Source: Bacteroidota bacterium
GTDB lineage: Bacteria > Bacteroidota > Bacteroidia > Bacteroidales > Prolixibacteraceae
NCBI GenBank assembly: GCA_030706665.1
Contig: JAUZOB010000102.1
Coordinates: 1 to 10,154, forward strand
Direction of reading: 5' to 3'
DNA: 10,154 nucleotides
Part shown: in pieces, positions 1-7,597 of the stretch
How positions within the stretch are numbered: position 1 is the first letter of the stretch
How the letters are laid out: each line of letters starts with the position of its first letter
The notes under the pieces: model-generated
What the model was told of the DNA's origin: nothing
The model's input: the letters and a program-made list of their open reading frames with translations, nothing else
Databases searched by the model: none
Program-made: the position numbers and the translations under genes

Positions 1-640
1 CCTTTAAGTATTGGAATCCGACTACTTCGTCAAAATGACGGAATGTTTCATCGAAACCGGAAGGAGTAAGAATATCATAACCGGCTGTAAAAGCATGGCA
101 AGTATCGATACAAACCCCGACTCTTGATTTGTCCTCAACATGATCGATGATCGTATGGATCTGTTCAAAAGTGTAACCAAGATTACTACCCTGCCCTGCC
201 GTATTTTCGATTACGGCAATCACTCCCTGTGTTCCGTTCAACGCAATATTAATCGATTCGGCAATTGTCAAAAGACATTCTTCTTCGGTAGATTTCTTCA
301 AATGACTTCCAGGATGAAAATTCAGTCGGTCAAGTCCCAGCTGTTGGCAGCGCGACATCTCGTCGATAAAAGCCTCGCGTGACTTTTCAAGTCCCTCGGT
401 CTCCGGGTGCCCTAAATTGATTAAATAGCTGTCGTGAGGGAGTATTTGCGAAGGCAAGTAATTATACTTTTCACAATTTTCACGAAACTTTCTTATATTA
501 TCTTTCGAAAGAGGAGCAGACTTCCATTGACGCTGATTTTTTGTAAATAATGCAAAAGCTTTTGCACCGATTGCTTGTGCATTGAGAGGAGCATTTTCAA
601 CTCCACCGGTTGCACTGACATGCGCACCAAGATATTTCAT
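1..640 (-). CDS. nfo: Endonuclease IV (AP endonuclease), 3' end cut off by window
   Basis: Endonuclease IV cleaves DNA 5' of abasic sites in base-excision repair, using a trinuclear zinc centre in a TIM barrel. The first 213 codons are visible and the frame stays open to base 1; the family is about 280 residues, so roughly the last quarter is missing. The start is the ATG at 640, giving MKYLGAHVSATGG, the typical family N-terminus. Five zinc-ligand positions known from E. coli Nfo occur here at the same numbers: His69 (LPHD), His109 (NFHPGSH), Glu145 (VIENTAG), Asp179 and His182 (CIDTCHA). The remaining ligands (216 to 261 in E. coli) lie beyond the edge. The gene looks like an ordinary housekeeping gene unrelated to the glycosidase operon upstream. 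A terminator-like hairpin sits just before its start, so it probably does not depend on read-through from that operon. Confidence 0.96.
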   Translation of the reverse strand, partial: MKYLGAHVSATGGVENAPLNAQAIGAKAFALFTKNQRQWKSAPLSKDNIRKFRENCEKYNYLPSQILPHDSYLINLGHPETEGLEKSREAFIDEMSRCQQLGLDRLNFHPGSHLKKSTEEECLLTIAESINIALNGTQGVIAVIENTAGQGSNLGYTFEQIHTIIDHVEDKSRVGVCIDTCHAFTAGYDILTPSGFDETFRHFDEVVGFQYLK

Positions 641-660
641 ATACTTCGGAATTTTTCGTT

Positions 661-717
661 AAAAAATAAAATCAATAATTCTAACAATTCAGGCCTTCGC
701 TGGTTTAGAAATTATTG
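661..717 (-). terminator. Hairpin plus T-tract just upstream of nfo
   Basis: CAATAATT at 673-680 pairs with AATTATTG at 710-717. The stem continues with CTAA (681-684) and TTAG (705-708) across one bulged A at 709, giving 12 base pairs around a 20-nt loop. Read on the minus strand the hairpin is followed by a run of mostly T (672 to 661), which is the layout of an intrinsic terminator. It could end transcripts from the GH78-like gene, whose stop is about 230 nt earlier, or act as an attenuator in the nfo leader. The T-tract ends only about 20 nt before the nfo ATG, leaving little space for a separate nfo promoter after it. The stem is AT-rich, so its strength is uncertain. Confidence 0.5.
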
Positions 718-947
718 AAATAATACTTAACAGAACAATCTGCCGATATAAAAATACACTAAAATTCGATGATTCCTTTTTTGTTTTCCATCCAGGCCGG
801 CGTATTTAATACAAGGCAACTCCTATTTTGAGTTTCATTCGCAACAATAGAAATCACCTTGCTTGTTATGAATGAAAGCATACGACACTCAGGATTCCTC
901 TCTTTATCAGACACAATCAGAAATAAAGGAATTTGATCAAAAAGAGA
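718..947. other. Non-coding gap between GH78-like gene and nfo leader hairpin
   Basis: Together with the leader hairpin this makes a gap of 307 bases (641-947). I see no credible coding sequence and no match to TAnnTTTG on the minus strand. Close to the stop of the GH78-like gene there is a weak bulged stem (894-898 and 903-907 with 923-932), but no T-tract follows it on the minus strand. An nfo promoter probably lies somewhere in this stretch, but I cannot place it. Confidence 0.4.
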
Positions 948-2603
948 TCAATGCTTTCGGTCCGTTTGAAATATTTCCGGGTATTTCCGGATAAAATAAA
1001 CAGGAGTACAGCTCCAGGCATGACAATAACTATTTATCGGGTAAAAATTATAAGGAGAAAGAAACTCGTTATTCGGGTCATAAACTTCCCAAAAAGTGTC
1101 CGCTCCCCTGGTTACCATACCTCCCCAATAGTTTTGGATTGTTTTTCGGGCTTCTTCATTCATTCCCGAATTAATCAATGCTTGTATATAATAATGATAC
1201 AAATAAGGTGATCCCGGATAGAAAGCACCTTTCATATGAATTATTTCATTTAAACACTTTCGGCTTTCCTTTGTCGAAAGTACGTCCCCCAAGATCATCC
1301 AAATTTGAGATGCGTAAGATATCTGTTTCTGTGGTCCGCTTTCAAAAAGATTTTTGTTTTTGTCATACAAATACTTACGTGCCGCTTGAGTCATTTTGTC
1401 AATCAAAAGAGGCAAATCCTTAACTTCTCCTTGTTTATTGACAATCCTGGCTAATTCGTAAGTTTGTTTCAAGGTATAAATCGTTAAGCCCTGCAATGCA
1501 GCTTCTTTATGAAGTCCTTCTTTCCAATCAAAAAACAGCCACCACTCCTTATTCGCTTTATCATAATTCATGAGTCCATTAGGCTGTAAGTAAGCATAGA
1601 TAATATCCAATTGTCTTTTCGCTACAGGCCAAAGACTATTTACGGTTTCAATATCGTTTGTCACATTAAAGTATTCTTTTAAAGCGACATTATACAAAAA
1701 CGAATAATCCATCAAATGCGTACCGGTTTGTGGATGAGGCTCAGGATTTTCAAAAACTGTAGCGATCAAATATCCGTTCTGATCGCTTAATCCTGCCAAC
1801 AAATAAAGACATCGCTTGGTTAGATTATAATTTTTAAAAGAATAACTATTAGCAAGGGACTCAAGATATAAATCTCCGATCCACAATCTTCTGTCTCGTT
1901 TTGGTCCGTCTTCGTAAACAGTTTGCATACACTCTTGCAGTGTTTTCAAACCAACCTGATCTATTTTCTTAATCATCGGTTCTGTACCTGCAGAAAGAGC
2001 CTCAGGAAAAGCAGAAGCAGAAGTAACCGATTTACAACTCATATCGGTAATCTTAAAATCAAAAGCAACTGATTGACTTATCATTTCGATTTTAACGTAT
2101 CTGAATGCCAGACGTCTGGTAATCGTGATTGTAGAAGGGACGTCCATTGCAGTTACTACTTCATCCTGCAACCACGCACGACTGAGAGATCCTTTATAGG
2201 GATCAAAAGGGACCGATACTTCAGAGGGTACTTCTCCGAATGTTAACTTAAAACGGACAGGGGCATCCGGTGTTTGCATTAGCGGAGCTAAGGTAAATGA
2301 AAAGTATCCGGTCAGATGTTCTCCGAAGTCAATTATGACCGCACGATCCTTTGTGAAAGCATTTTTATAAAGCGAGTCCATCGGAGCTGAATCTACAGCT
2401 TTCCATCCCTGAAAAGAAGTTTTATCTTCTACGGTGTGAACCAATCTCGACGGATGTTTTATCATTTCCGTCAATTGAGGTTTCAATTCGTTGGCTTTTG
2501 AAAGCCATGTTTGTCTTTCGGTCTTATAATAATCCTGGCCAAAAGCGATTGATGACAAGAAAAAGAAAAACAGGCAAAGGAGATTCAGATTACAATGTTT
2601 CAT
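948..2603 (-). CDS. GH78-related six-hairpin glycosidase (alpha-L-rhamnosidase-like), secreted
   Basis: From the chosen start the protein has 551 residues and begins MKHCNLNLLCLFFFFLSSIAFGQ, a clear type I signal peptide cut near residue 22. The frame is open for 27 more codons upstream to 2684, but that extension has no signal peptide and runs into the intergenic hairpin, so I reject it. A beta-sandwich-like N-terminal half (about 60-195) precedes an (alpha/alpha)6 barrel (about 205-545). The GH78 signature is present in altered form, DGPKRDRRLWIGD, with Asp232, Asp237 and Asp244 where typical members have Asp, Glu and Asp. The second catalytic site is kept as GADTFWE (Glu506), and the C-terminal SYCHAWSCTP motif typical of the superfamily is present. 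It is shorter than the upstream 914-residue rhamnosidase and lacks that protein's extra N-terminal domains. It is the last gene of the probable three-gene operon, 123 bp after the rhamnosidase. The likely role is removal of terminal alpha-L-rhamnose or a related sugar, but the Glu-to-Asp change leaves substrate and activity uncertain. Confidence 0.85.
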   Translation of the reverse strand: MKHCNLNLLCLFFFFLSSIAFGQDYYKTERQTWLSKANELKPQLTEMIKHPSRLVHTVEDKTSFQGWKAVDSAPMDSLYKNAFTKDRAVIIDFGEHLTGYFSFTLAPLMQTPDAPVRFKLTFGEVPSEVSVPFDPYKGSLSRAWLQDEVVTAMDVPSTITITRRLAFRYVKIEMISQSVAFDFKITDMSCKSVTSASAFPEALSAGTEPMIKKIDQVGLKTLQECMQTVYEDGPKRDRRLWIGDLYLESLANSYSFKNYNLTKRCLYLLAGLSDQNGYLIATVFENPEPHPQTGTHLMDYSFLYNVALKEYFNVTNDIETVNSLWPVAKRQLDIIYAYLQPNGLMNYDKANKEWWLFFDWKEGLHKEAALQGLTIYTLKQTYELARIVNKQGEVKDLPLLIDKMTQAARKYLYDKNKNLFESGPQKQISYASQIWMILGDVLSTKESRKCLNEIIHMKGAFYPGSPYLYHYYIQALINSGMNEEARKTIQNYWGGMVTRGADTFWEVYDPNNEFLSPYNFYPINSYCHAWSCTPVYFIRKYPEIFQTDRKH

Positions 2604-2681
2604 GGTTAGGCAAGTTAGGTTCCAGGAGTATAAACACAGAATACAATAATAACCTCGATGCAGAGTCATCAGAAATAAGAG

Positions 2682-2714
2682 CATTGAGGGCAGGATCAGT
2701 TCCCGCCCTCAATG
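2682..2714 (-). terminator. Intercistronic hairpin after the GH78 rhamnosidase gene
   Basis: CATTGAGGGC at 2682-2691 pairs perfectly with GCCCTCAATG at 2705-2714. After one mismatch the stem can extend by three pairs (2693-2695 with 2701-2703), leaving a 5-nt loop. It begins 12 nt after the stop codon of the 914-codon gene. On the minus strand it is followed by a mixed T-rich stretch (CTCTTATTTCTG) rather than a clean T-run. It may be a partial terminator that lowers expression of the third gene, or a hairpin that protects the 3' end of the processed upstream message. Confidence 0.5.
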
Positions 2715-2726
2715 TAGATCATTCTT

Positions 2727-5471
2727 TTAGTTCGCTTCGAACTGATATTTCCCCGAATTTACTTTATAAACAGCATATCCATTAGAAATTCCTAATGAAG
2801 ATATATCTTTTACTTCATTAATCTTTTTACCGCTTTCCTTAATATCCGTACCTAAGACAACCGGCACATAAACAGTGGCCGTACTCCCGATCGGGACAGC
2901 CACCTTCATTGAGAATTTACCGTCTTTCTTAGTCCAATCGATAGAAGCGAGACCGTAAGGTGTCATATTGGAATAGGAAGCAGAAGCGATAGAATCGACC
3001 GGTTGCGGACGGAAAATGATATGACGGTATCCGGGTTGATTCGGATCCGCGTTCAATCCTGCGAGCTTGCGATAGAACCATGTAAGCGAACCGCCAAACA
3101 TCGGATGGTTGTGTGAATTATTTCCACCCCATTCTTCCCATGTTGTGGTAGCCCCTTGTTCGATCCAATGTCCGAAACTAGGGAAATCGCGTTTGTTCAT
3201 GGCTTCATAGGCAAGGTCATTCAATCCGTTTTCGGCTAATACTTCGAAGAAGAACTGGGTTCCGAATATTCCGGTATCGAGATGGCCCTTATTTTTTATA
3301 ATATCCTGCTTCAAAGAGGCAACCACTTTGTCTTTATCCTTTTCGGGCAAATTCATTTTCAAAGCAAAGATATTTCCGCCAAAGGCTCCATAAGTACATT
3401 TTTCGGGATTGTAGAATTTACGATGGAATGCCTGACGTGTTCTTTCTGCAAGAGTGCTGTAACGAGCTTCATCTTCAGGTTTATTCAATACCTTAGCTGC
3501 TTTTGCGGTAAAATCGGCACACCGCCACAGGTAAAAAGTATGAACCAGATCATTGGCAGGGAAGTCTCCGGGAGGGCACCAGTCGCCCAGGTTCAACCAA
3601 TAGTTCGGAGCTTCCTTTTTGGGAAGTTGTTGAAACATGATTCCATTTTCATCAACCCAGGTAAGCATATAATCCACATAACCTTTCATGCCGTCGAAAC
3701 TGTTCTCCAGAATATCCTTGTCGCCGTAATGCAGGTAGAATTCCCAGGGCATAATATCGATTGCGGCCCCCCAGGGTACACCTCCTCCGCAACCAGGCTG
3801 GAAGGGTGCGGCATTTGGAACATATCCGGTTTTAGGATCCTGTGCTCCGACGATATCTCTGATCCATTTGGTATAAAATGCAGCTGCATCAAAATTATGC
3901 ATCACGGTTACACACGAAGCCTGTCCGTCGCCGGTATAAGCCGAACGTTCGCGATGCGGGCAATCGCTGGCAACACCGCCATGCATATTATCCGACTGAC
4001 TTCGCCACCAGATTTGATTTATCTTATTAAACAGTTCATTCGAGCATTTGAAATGACCGGTTGTTTTGTTTTGAGTATAGACGGCATCCGCTTCTATTTG
4101 TTCCGGTTTCAATTCACCGGGCCAGTTAACGACCTCAACCGCTCTGAATACATACCAGGTAAAACGGGTAGAATACGATTCGGGGGCACCGCCCTTTAAA
4201 GTGTATGAATTAGCCCCATTCGGAGATTCGCTCAGATATTTGATATCGATTTTGCGTCCGGCTTCTCCTTGCACTTTGATTAACCGAAGCCAGCCTGCAA
4301 TCTCTTGTCCAAAGTCGACCTTATAATGTCCGTCGCCTAATTTTTCAATTTTTAAGGGTTTTAAGCGCTCCATTACTTTATCGGAATGTGACATCTGGGC
4401 CATCAATTTCCCTTCGGGTGCTTTCCGTATCGCTGCCGGCTGCCAATCAGAGTCATTGAATTTAGGTGAACTCCAGCCCGGCAACTCAAGACGGGCGTCA
4501 TAATGCTCACCGCCATAAATCTGATCCATTACGATTGCACTTTTATGAGCTTTCCAGGTCTCGTCGCTCACAATTGTTTGTTCTGACCCGTCGGTGTAAG
4601 TTATCTGTAACTGTGCCAGGAAACGGGGAGATCCATAAGGCATGGTCCAGTTAACTGCAGCATTAAAGAATCCGTTCCCAAGTATCGCACCCAGTACATT
4701 CTCTCCTTTACGAAGTTTTTCTTTCAAATCGTAAGACAAATAAAGCACTCTGAATTCTTTAAAATTATCGCCAATTTGAATTCCATATTTGTCAATATCG
4801 GGTCTCTTTTCGAAAGTAGTCAAATTCGGCACCAACAGGTCGTCTCCTACTTTTTTGCCATTCAGATAAAGTTCGAAATACCCAAGGCCTGTGACAAAAA
4901 TCCGGGCTGATGCGATATTTTTGGTTACCTGAAATGCTTTACGTAAAAGCGGTGCGGAGGGCGGCAATTCCGGCGTAGTTTTGGAAAGAGGGGCATCGCT
5001 TTGCCATGGAGCTCCGATCCATTTACTTTTCCAGTCCGTCGGATTCAACAATCCCATATTCCAAAAAGCAGGTTCACTCCATGAAGAAGCTTCTCCATTC
5101 TTGTTCCAGACTTTCACTCTCCACCAACATGCCTGTCCCGATTTTAATGTTTTCCCCTGATATTTCACCAGAGTAGATTGAGTGGATTGCATCATCTTAC
5201 TATCCCACAAATCGGCAATTCCTTTCAGAAGTCTTTCCTTTGACGAAGCTACCTGTATCTGACAGGCTGTTTGATACTGTCCCCGAACATTGGAAGCCTC
5301 GGTATTAATCCATGACAAACGTGGATTATTAGCATCGATCACCTGCGGGTTTTCCAGATATTCGCAGGTCAATTGGCCCGGTGTGATTTTCGAGCTGTCT
5401 TTTGCCAATCCCATTCGGGGCAAAAAGATAAAACAGCTTAATGCTAATACAATTAATCCTTTAATTTTCAT
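2727..5471 (-). CDS. GH78 alpha-L-rhamnosidase, secreted, full length
   Basis: This 914-residue enzyme should hydrolyse terminal non-reducing alpha-L-rhamnose by inversion, outside the cytoplasm. Residues 1-23 form a signal peptide ending GLA before KDSS, with no lipobox. The order is typical of GH78: a fibronectin III-like domain (about 30-140, with WRVKVWNKNG), a carbohydrate-binding N domain (about 175-345), a concanavalin-like beta-sandwich (about 370-470, with VDFGQEIAGW), the (alpha/alpha)6 barrel (about 475-820), and a C-terminal beta-sandwich (about 820-914). The motif SDCPHRERSAYTGDGQ supplies Asp503, Glu508 and Asp515, matching the spacing of the acidic triad of Bacillus RhaB. Glu779 in GATTTWEEW matches the general base. 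It lies 64 bp downstream of the DUF1680 enzyme and 123 bp upstream of the GH78-like gene, so co-transcription is likely. Family assignment is firm. The natural substrate (pectin side chains, arabinogalactan or a plant glycoside) is not shown by the sequence. Confidence 0.95.
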   Translation of the reverse strand: MKIKGLIVLALSCFIFLPRMGLAKDSSKITPGQLTCEYLENPQVIDANNPRLSWINTEASNVRGQYQTACQIQVASSKERLLKGIADLWDSKMMQSTQSTLVKYQGKTLKSGQACWWRVKVWNKNGEASSWSEPAFWNMGLLNPTDWKSKWIGAPWQSDAPLSKTTPELPPSAPLLRKAFQVTKNIASARIFVTGLGYFELYLNGKKVGDDLLVPNLTTFEKRPDIDKYGIQIGDNFKEFRVLYLSYDLKEKLRKGENVLGAILGNGFFNAAVNWTMPYGSPRFLAQLQITYTDGSEQTIVSDETWKAHKSAIVMDQIYGGEHYDARLELPGWSSPKFNDSDWQPAAIRKAPEGKLMAQMSHSDKVMERLKPLKIEKLGDGHYKVDFGQEIAGWLRLIKVQGEAGRKIDIKYLSESPNGANSYTLKGGAPESYSTRFTWYVFRAVEVVNWPGELKPEQIEADAVYTQNKTTGHFKCSNELFNKINQIWWRSQSDNMHGGVASDCPHRERSAYTGDGQASCVTVMHNFDAAAFYTKWIRDIVGAQDPKTGYVPNAAPFQPGCGGGVPWGAAIDIMPWEFYLHYGDKDILENSFDGMKGYVDYMLTWVDENGIMFQQLPKKEAPNYWLNLGDWCPPGDFPANDLVHTFYLWRCADFTAKAAKVLNKPEDEARYSTLAERTRQAFHRKFYNPEKCTYGAFGGNIFALKMNLPEKDKDKVVASLKQDIIKNKGHLDTGIFGTQFFFEVLAENGLNDLAYEAMNKRDFPSFGHWIEQGATTTWEEWGGNNSHNHPMFGGSLTWFYRKLAGLNADPNQPGYRHIIFRPQPVDSIASASYSNMTPYGLASIDWTKKDGKFSMKVAVPIGSTATVYVPVVLGTDIKESGKKINEVKDISSLGISNGYAVYKVNSGKYQFEAN

Positions 5472-5504
5472 TGGTTTTTAGTTAATGTATTCAGTAGTCT
5501 TAAT

Positions 5505-5531
5505 TTCTATACACATGCATGAGTTATAGAA
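5505..5531. repeat. Small inverted repeat in the gap between GH127-like and GH78 genes
   Basis: TTCTATA at 5505-5511 pairs with TATAGAA at 5525-5531 around a 13-nt loop containing the palindrome ATGCAT. It starts a few bases after the stop codon of the DUF1680 gene. No T-run follows on the minus strand, so it is not a convincing terminator. It may mark an RNA processing or stabilising hairpin, or it may be chance in AT-rich DNA. Confidence 0.3.
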
Positions 5532-5535
5532 GCTG

Positions 5536-7287
5536 CTAACGCGATTCCTTAAAAAGAATTCTTTTCTGATATCCGCTACCTGAAGAAACATTCGCATTCA
5601 ACAGATGACAGACAGGAGATAATCGAACTGATTTTCCTTTTAAGATAAACTCAGAGTCAGAGATTTTTACGACCTGATCATTTTTAGCCGTAGCCGGGAT
5701 GTCATTTCCTTCATAACCGAGCAATAGCGGGCCATAATAAAAGGAATATAATTCAGGATGATTGTATTTTTCATTGATCATCGATTTTGCTTCCGCTTTC
5801 TGATCAAAAGTCAACACAATTTTATCTCCATCTTTAGGAATGTATGAAATTGTCAGGAATCCTTTGTCCTTTTTAAAAGCAACCGGATGTTGATTGATTG
5901 TCAGTTTCGGATTCGCTGTCCATGAAGGAGAAAAGAACTTGATTGCAATTGGTTTTTTGACACCTGATTTTACAACGTTCAATTTAACAACTCCGTCGAA
6001 AGGATATCCGGATTCCTGCTGTAAAGTCAAATTTCCAGAAGTTGTTTTTAAAGACACCAGACTGGAATTAAAATTCGACACATAGATTGCACCGGGAGCA
6101 AGAAAATAACTATAAGAAATAGCTTTTGCCAATCCTTCGCCTCCACGCATCGTACAACACCAATATGCTTCATCAGCATGTACTTTTAAAATATCAGCAT
6201 GAGGTCCGGGGCAGTTATCGCAACCGAATCCGCCATTTGCACGCTGCGCATGTCCCAGTGCATTGTAGTAAATATGCTGCGCATCTTCAAGATAGGAAGG
6301 ATCTTGAGTATATTCCCATAATTGAGTTGCAACCATGTAAGAATCGACGATAGCACAAGGTTCTGTCCATTCCGGACGGTCAAACCAGTTAAAATTTTCA
6401 AAGTTTTCGGTCATTGCGACTTTACGATACAGGTCGTACCTTGCTTTCGCTTGCTGTAATAATCGGGGTGATCCGGTAATCGCATAATAGCGGAGCAGTC
6501 CTCTGGTGGCTGTCAGGCTGGCATGTGTCTGAGCCTGAATCTTCACAATGTCCATTTCAAGGAAACGATTTACCATTTCATCAACAACAGCTTTCAGCTT
6601 TTTAGAAGGACATAGTTCATAGGCCTGAATCACTCCATCCATGAATATAAAATCACATCCTATATCAGATGACAGCATCCACTTTCCAATAGTATTCTGT
6701 GTTGAACCAGACATTCCTCCGACCGCTTTAAGCCGTTCTTCCGGTCGGATTGGATAAACCCGATGTGCACCGGTTGTAGGAATGACCAGATTCTGTATAA
6801 TATTTTGAATATATCCTTTTACCTTCGGATCTTTTTTCCATGTATAATATTCACAAAGAGCTCTCAGGAACCAACCGTGACCGGATAATTGTTGTTCCAT
6901 GACCGAGTCTTTCATGATAGGTCCCAGGTATCCTTTTGAATTCACTTTCGAAGGAATCAGATCGATCATCTGCTGCAGGTATTTCGGTTCACTATGCAGT
7001 GCCTGCCCTTCCAATACCAATCCCATGATTATTCTTCCTTCATAATCACCAGGCCAACTGGCAGAATTCGGGGATACGACTAAAGGGAAGACATTTTCAG
7101 GCTTATAAATATCATCGTGGAGCCTTTCGAAATTACGCGTTGCTCTTACGCTTAAATCGCCTCCGACTTTAATATCTGCAAAGTTTACGGGTCTTGGAAC
7201 TTGCTTTTTGATTTGAGCATTCACTCCTGTGAAGAAGCAAAAAGATAATAGAATAGAAGAGATAATACACTTTTTAATGAACATCAT
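5536..7287 (-). CDS. DUF1680 glycosidase, GH127/GH146 type (beta-L-arabinofuranosidase-like), secreted
   Basis: This 583-residue protein starts MMFIKKC; the second Met (7284) is equally possible. A type I signal peptide is cut near Ala24 (VNAQ). An (alpha/alpha)6 barrel fills about residues 40-400 and beta-sandwiches follow (about 400-583). Characterised GH127 enzymes use a zinc-bound cysteine nucleophile held by Glu-x-Cys and a Cys-Cys pair. Here Glu309-Pro-Cys311 (TEPC) and Cys377-Cys378 (YWCCT) match those positions. Glu294 or Glu297 could be the acid/base, but I cannot align this surely. Two features are unusual: the Cys-Cys pair is followed by TMRGGEG rather than the common PPN, and an extra CDNC (Cys356, Cys359) lies just before it. 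Related Bacteroides enzymes act on beta-L-arabinofuranose, and a GH127 member acts on aceric acid in rhamnogalacturonan II, so the sugar removed is uncertain. It is the first gene of the probable operon with the two GH78-type enzymes, behind a long structured leader. Confidence 0.87.
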   Translation of the reverse strand: MMFIKKCIISSILLSFCFFTGVNAQIKKQVPRPVNFADIKVGGDLSVRATRNFERLHDDIYKPENVFPLVVSPNSASWPGDYEGRIIMGLVLEGQALHSEPKYLQQMIDLIPSKVNSKGYLGPIMKDSVMEQQLSGHGWFLRALCEYYTWKKDPKVKGYIQNIIQNLVIPTTGAHRVYPIRPEERLKAVGGMSGSTQNTIGKWMLSSDIGCDFIFMDGVIQAYELCPSKKLKAVVDEMVNRFLEMDIVKIQAQTHASLTATRGLLRYYAITGSPRLLQQAKARYDLYRKVAMTENFENFNWFDRPEWTEPCAIVDSYMVATQLWEYTQDPSYLEDAQHIYYNALGHAQRANGGFGCDNCPGPHADILKVHADEAYWCCTMRGGEGLAKAISYSYFLAPGAIYVSNFNSSLVSLKTTSGNLTLQQESGYPFDGVVKLNVVKSGVKKPIAIKFFSPSWTANPKLTINQHPVAFKKDKGFLTISYIPKDGDKIVLTFDQKAEAKSMINEKYNHPELYSFYYGPLLLGYEGNDIPATAKNDQVVKISDSEFILKGKSVRLSPVCHLLNANVSSGSGYQKRILFKESR

Positions 7288-7414
7288 ATTCTTTTTTAGG
7301 GAAACATAAAATATCAGTGATTTAGAATCACTTTCAACATATATTTATTAATCAAATTCTTTTTTTCAGATATCAGCATGACAAATCTCCTTCCTTTTGT
7401 CATGGAATATTATC

Positions 7415-7508
7415 CCGCTAAATCCGGTTCATTGAATTTCCCTTCCATAGCTTTATTCGTCTGATTTTTGTGAAAGACTTATACCCGACGAATGAACATT
7501 TTTAGCGG
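7415..7508. repeat. Two-part inverted repeat enclosing a second inverted repeat
   Basis: The left arm has CCGCTAAA (7415-7422) then GTTCATT (7427-7433). The right arm has AATGAAC (7491-7497) then TTTAGCGG (7501-7508). Both blocks match perfectly and are separated by 4 nt on the left and 3 nt on the right, giving 15 paired bases in two blocks. Inside, ATTCGTC (7455-7461) pairs with GACGAAT (7487-7493), which overlaps the outer arm by three bases, so the two foldings compete. This could be a folded mRNA leader or paired protein-binding sites upstream of the operon. Function is inferred from position only. Confidence 0.5.
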
Positions 7509-7516
7509 AATATCTT

Positions 7517-7533
7517 ATAATTTTCAAAATTAT
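7517..7533 (-). promoter_or_regulatory. AT palindrome overlapping a possible -7 promoter element
   Basis: ATAATTTT and AAAATTAT form an 8-bp palindrome around a single C. Its right half, read on the minus strand from 7532 to 7525, is TAATTTTG, matching the Bacteroides -7 consensus TAnnTTTG. A TTTG lies upstream (7562-7559), but 26 nt away rather than the usual 19 to 21, so the promoter call is weak. If real, the leader would be about 230 nt long and the palindrome could be an operator. Confidence 0.25.
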
Positions 7534-7577
7534 GGAATAAAGGTTTTCAGGAAATACACAAACTGAGCCACTATTTG

Positions 7578-7597
7578 TATAAAATGGCTATTTTATA
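7578..7597. repeat. Short AT-rich inverted repeat upstream of the glycosidase operon
   Basis: TATAAAAT (7578-7585) and ATTTTATA (7590-7597) are perfect 8-bp arms around GGCT. The site lies just upstream of the possible promoter and could be an operator. AT-rich palindromes also arise by chance in such regions, so this is only a candidate. Confidence 0.3.

Noticed and set aside
894..932. Bulged stem after the GH78-like gene as a terminator
   Set aside because: The pairs (ATTCC/GGAAT and TTTAT/ATAAA) are split by a 4-nt bulge and no T-run follows on the minus strand.
2604..2684. Longer start for the GH78-like gene, adding 27 residues
   Set aside because: The extension would bury the signal peptide inside the protein and begins within the intergenic hairpin. 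The ATG at 2603 gives a standard signal peptide.
3282..4199. A 305-codon open frame on the plus strand
   Set aside because: It lies wholly antisense to the well-supported GH78 rhamnosidase, has no family likeness or export signal matching its content, and is readily explained as a shadow frame of the conserved gene.
7415..7508. The inverted repeat as an insertion-sequence or MITE remnant
   Set aside because: The arms are short and interrupted, no target-site duplication is evident outside them, and no transposase is nearby.
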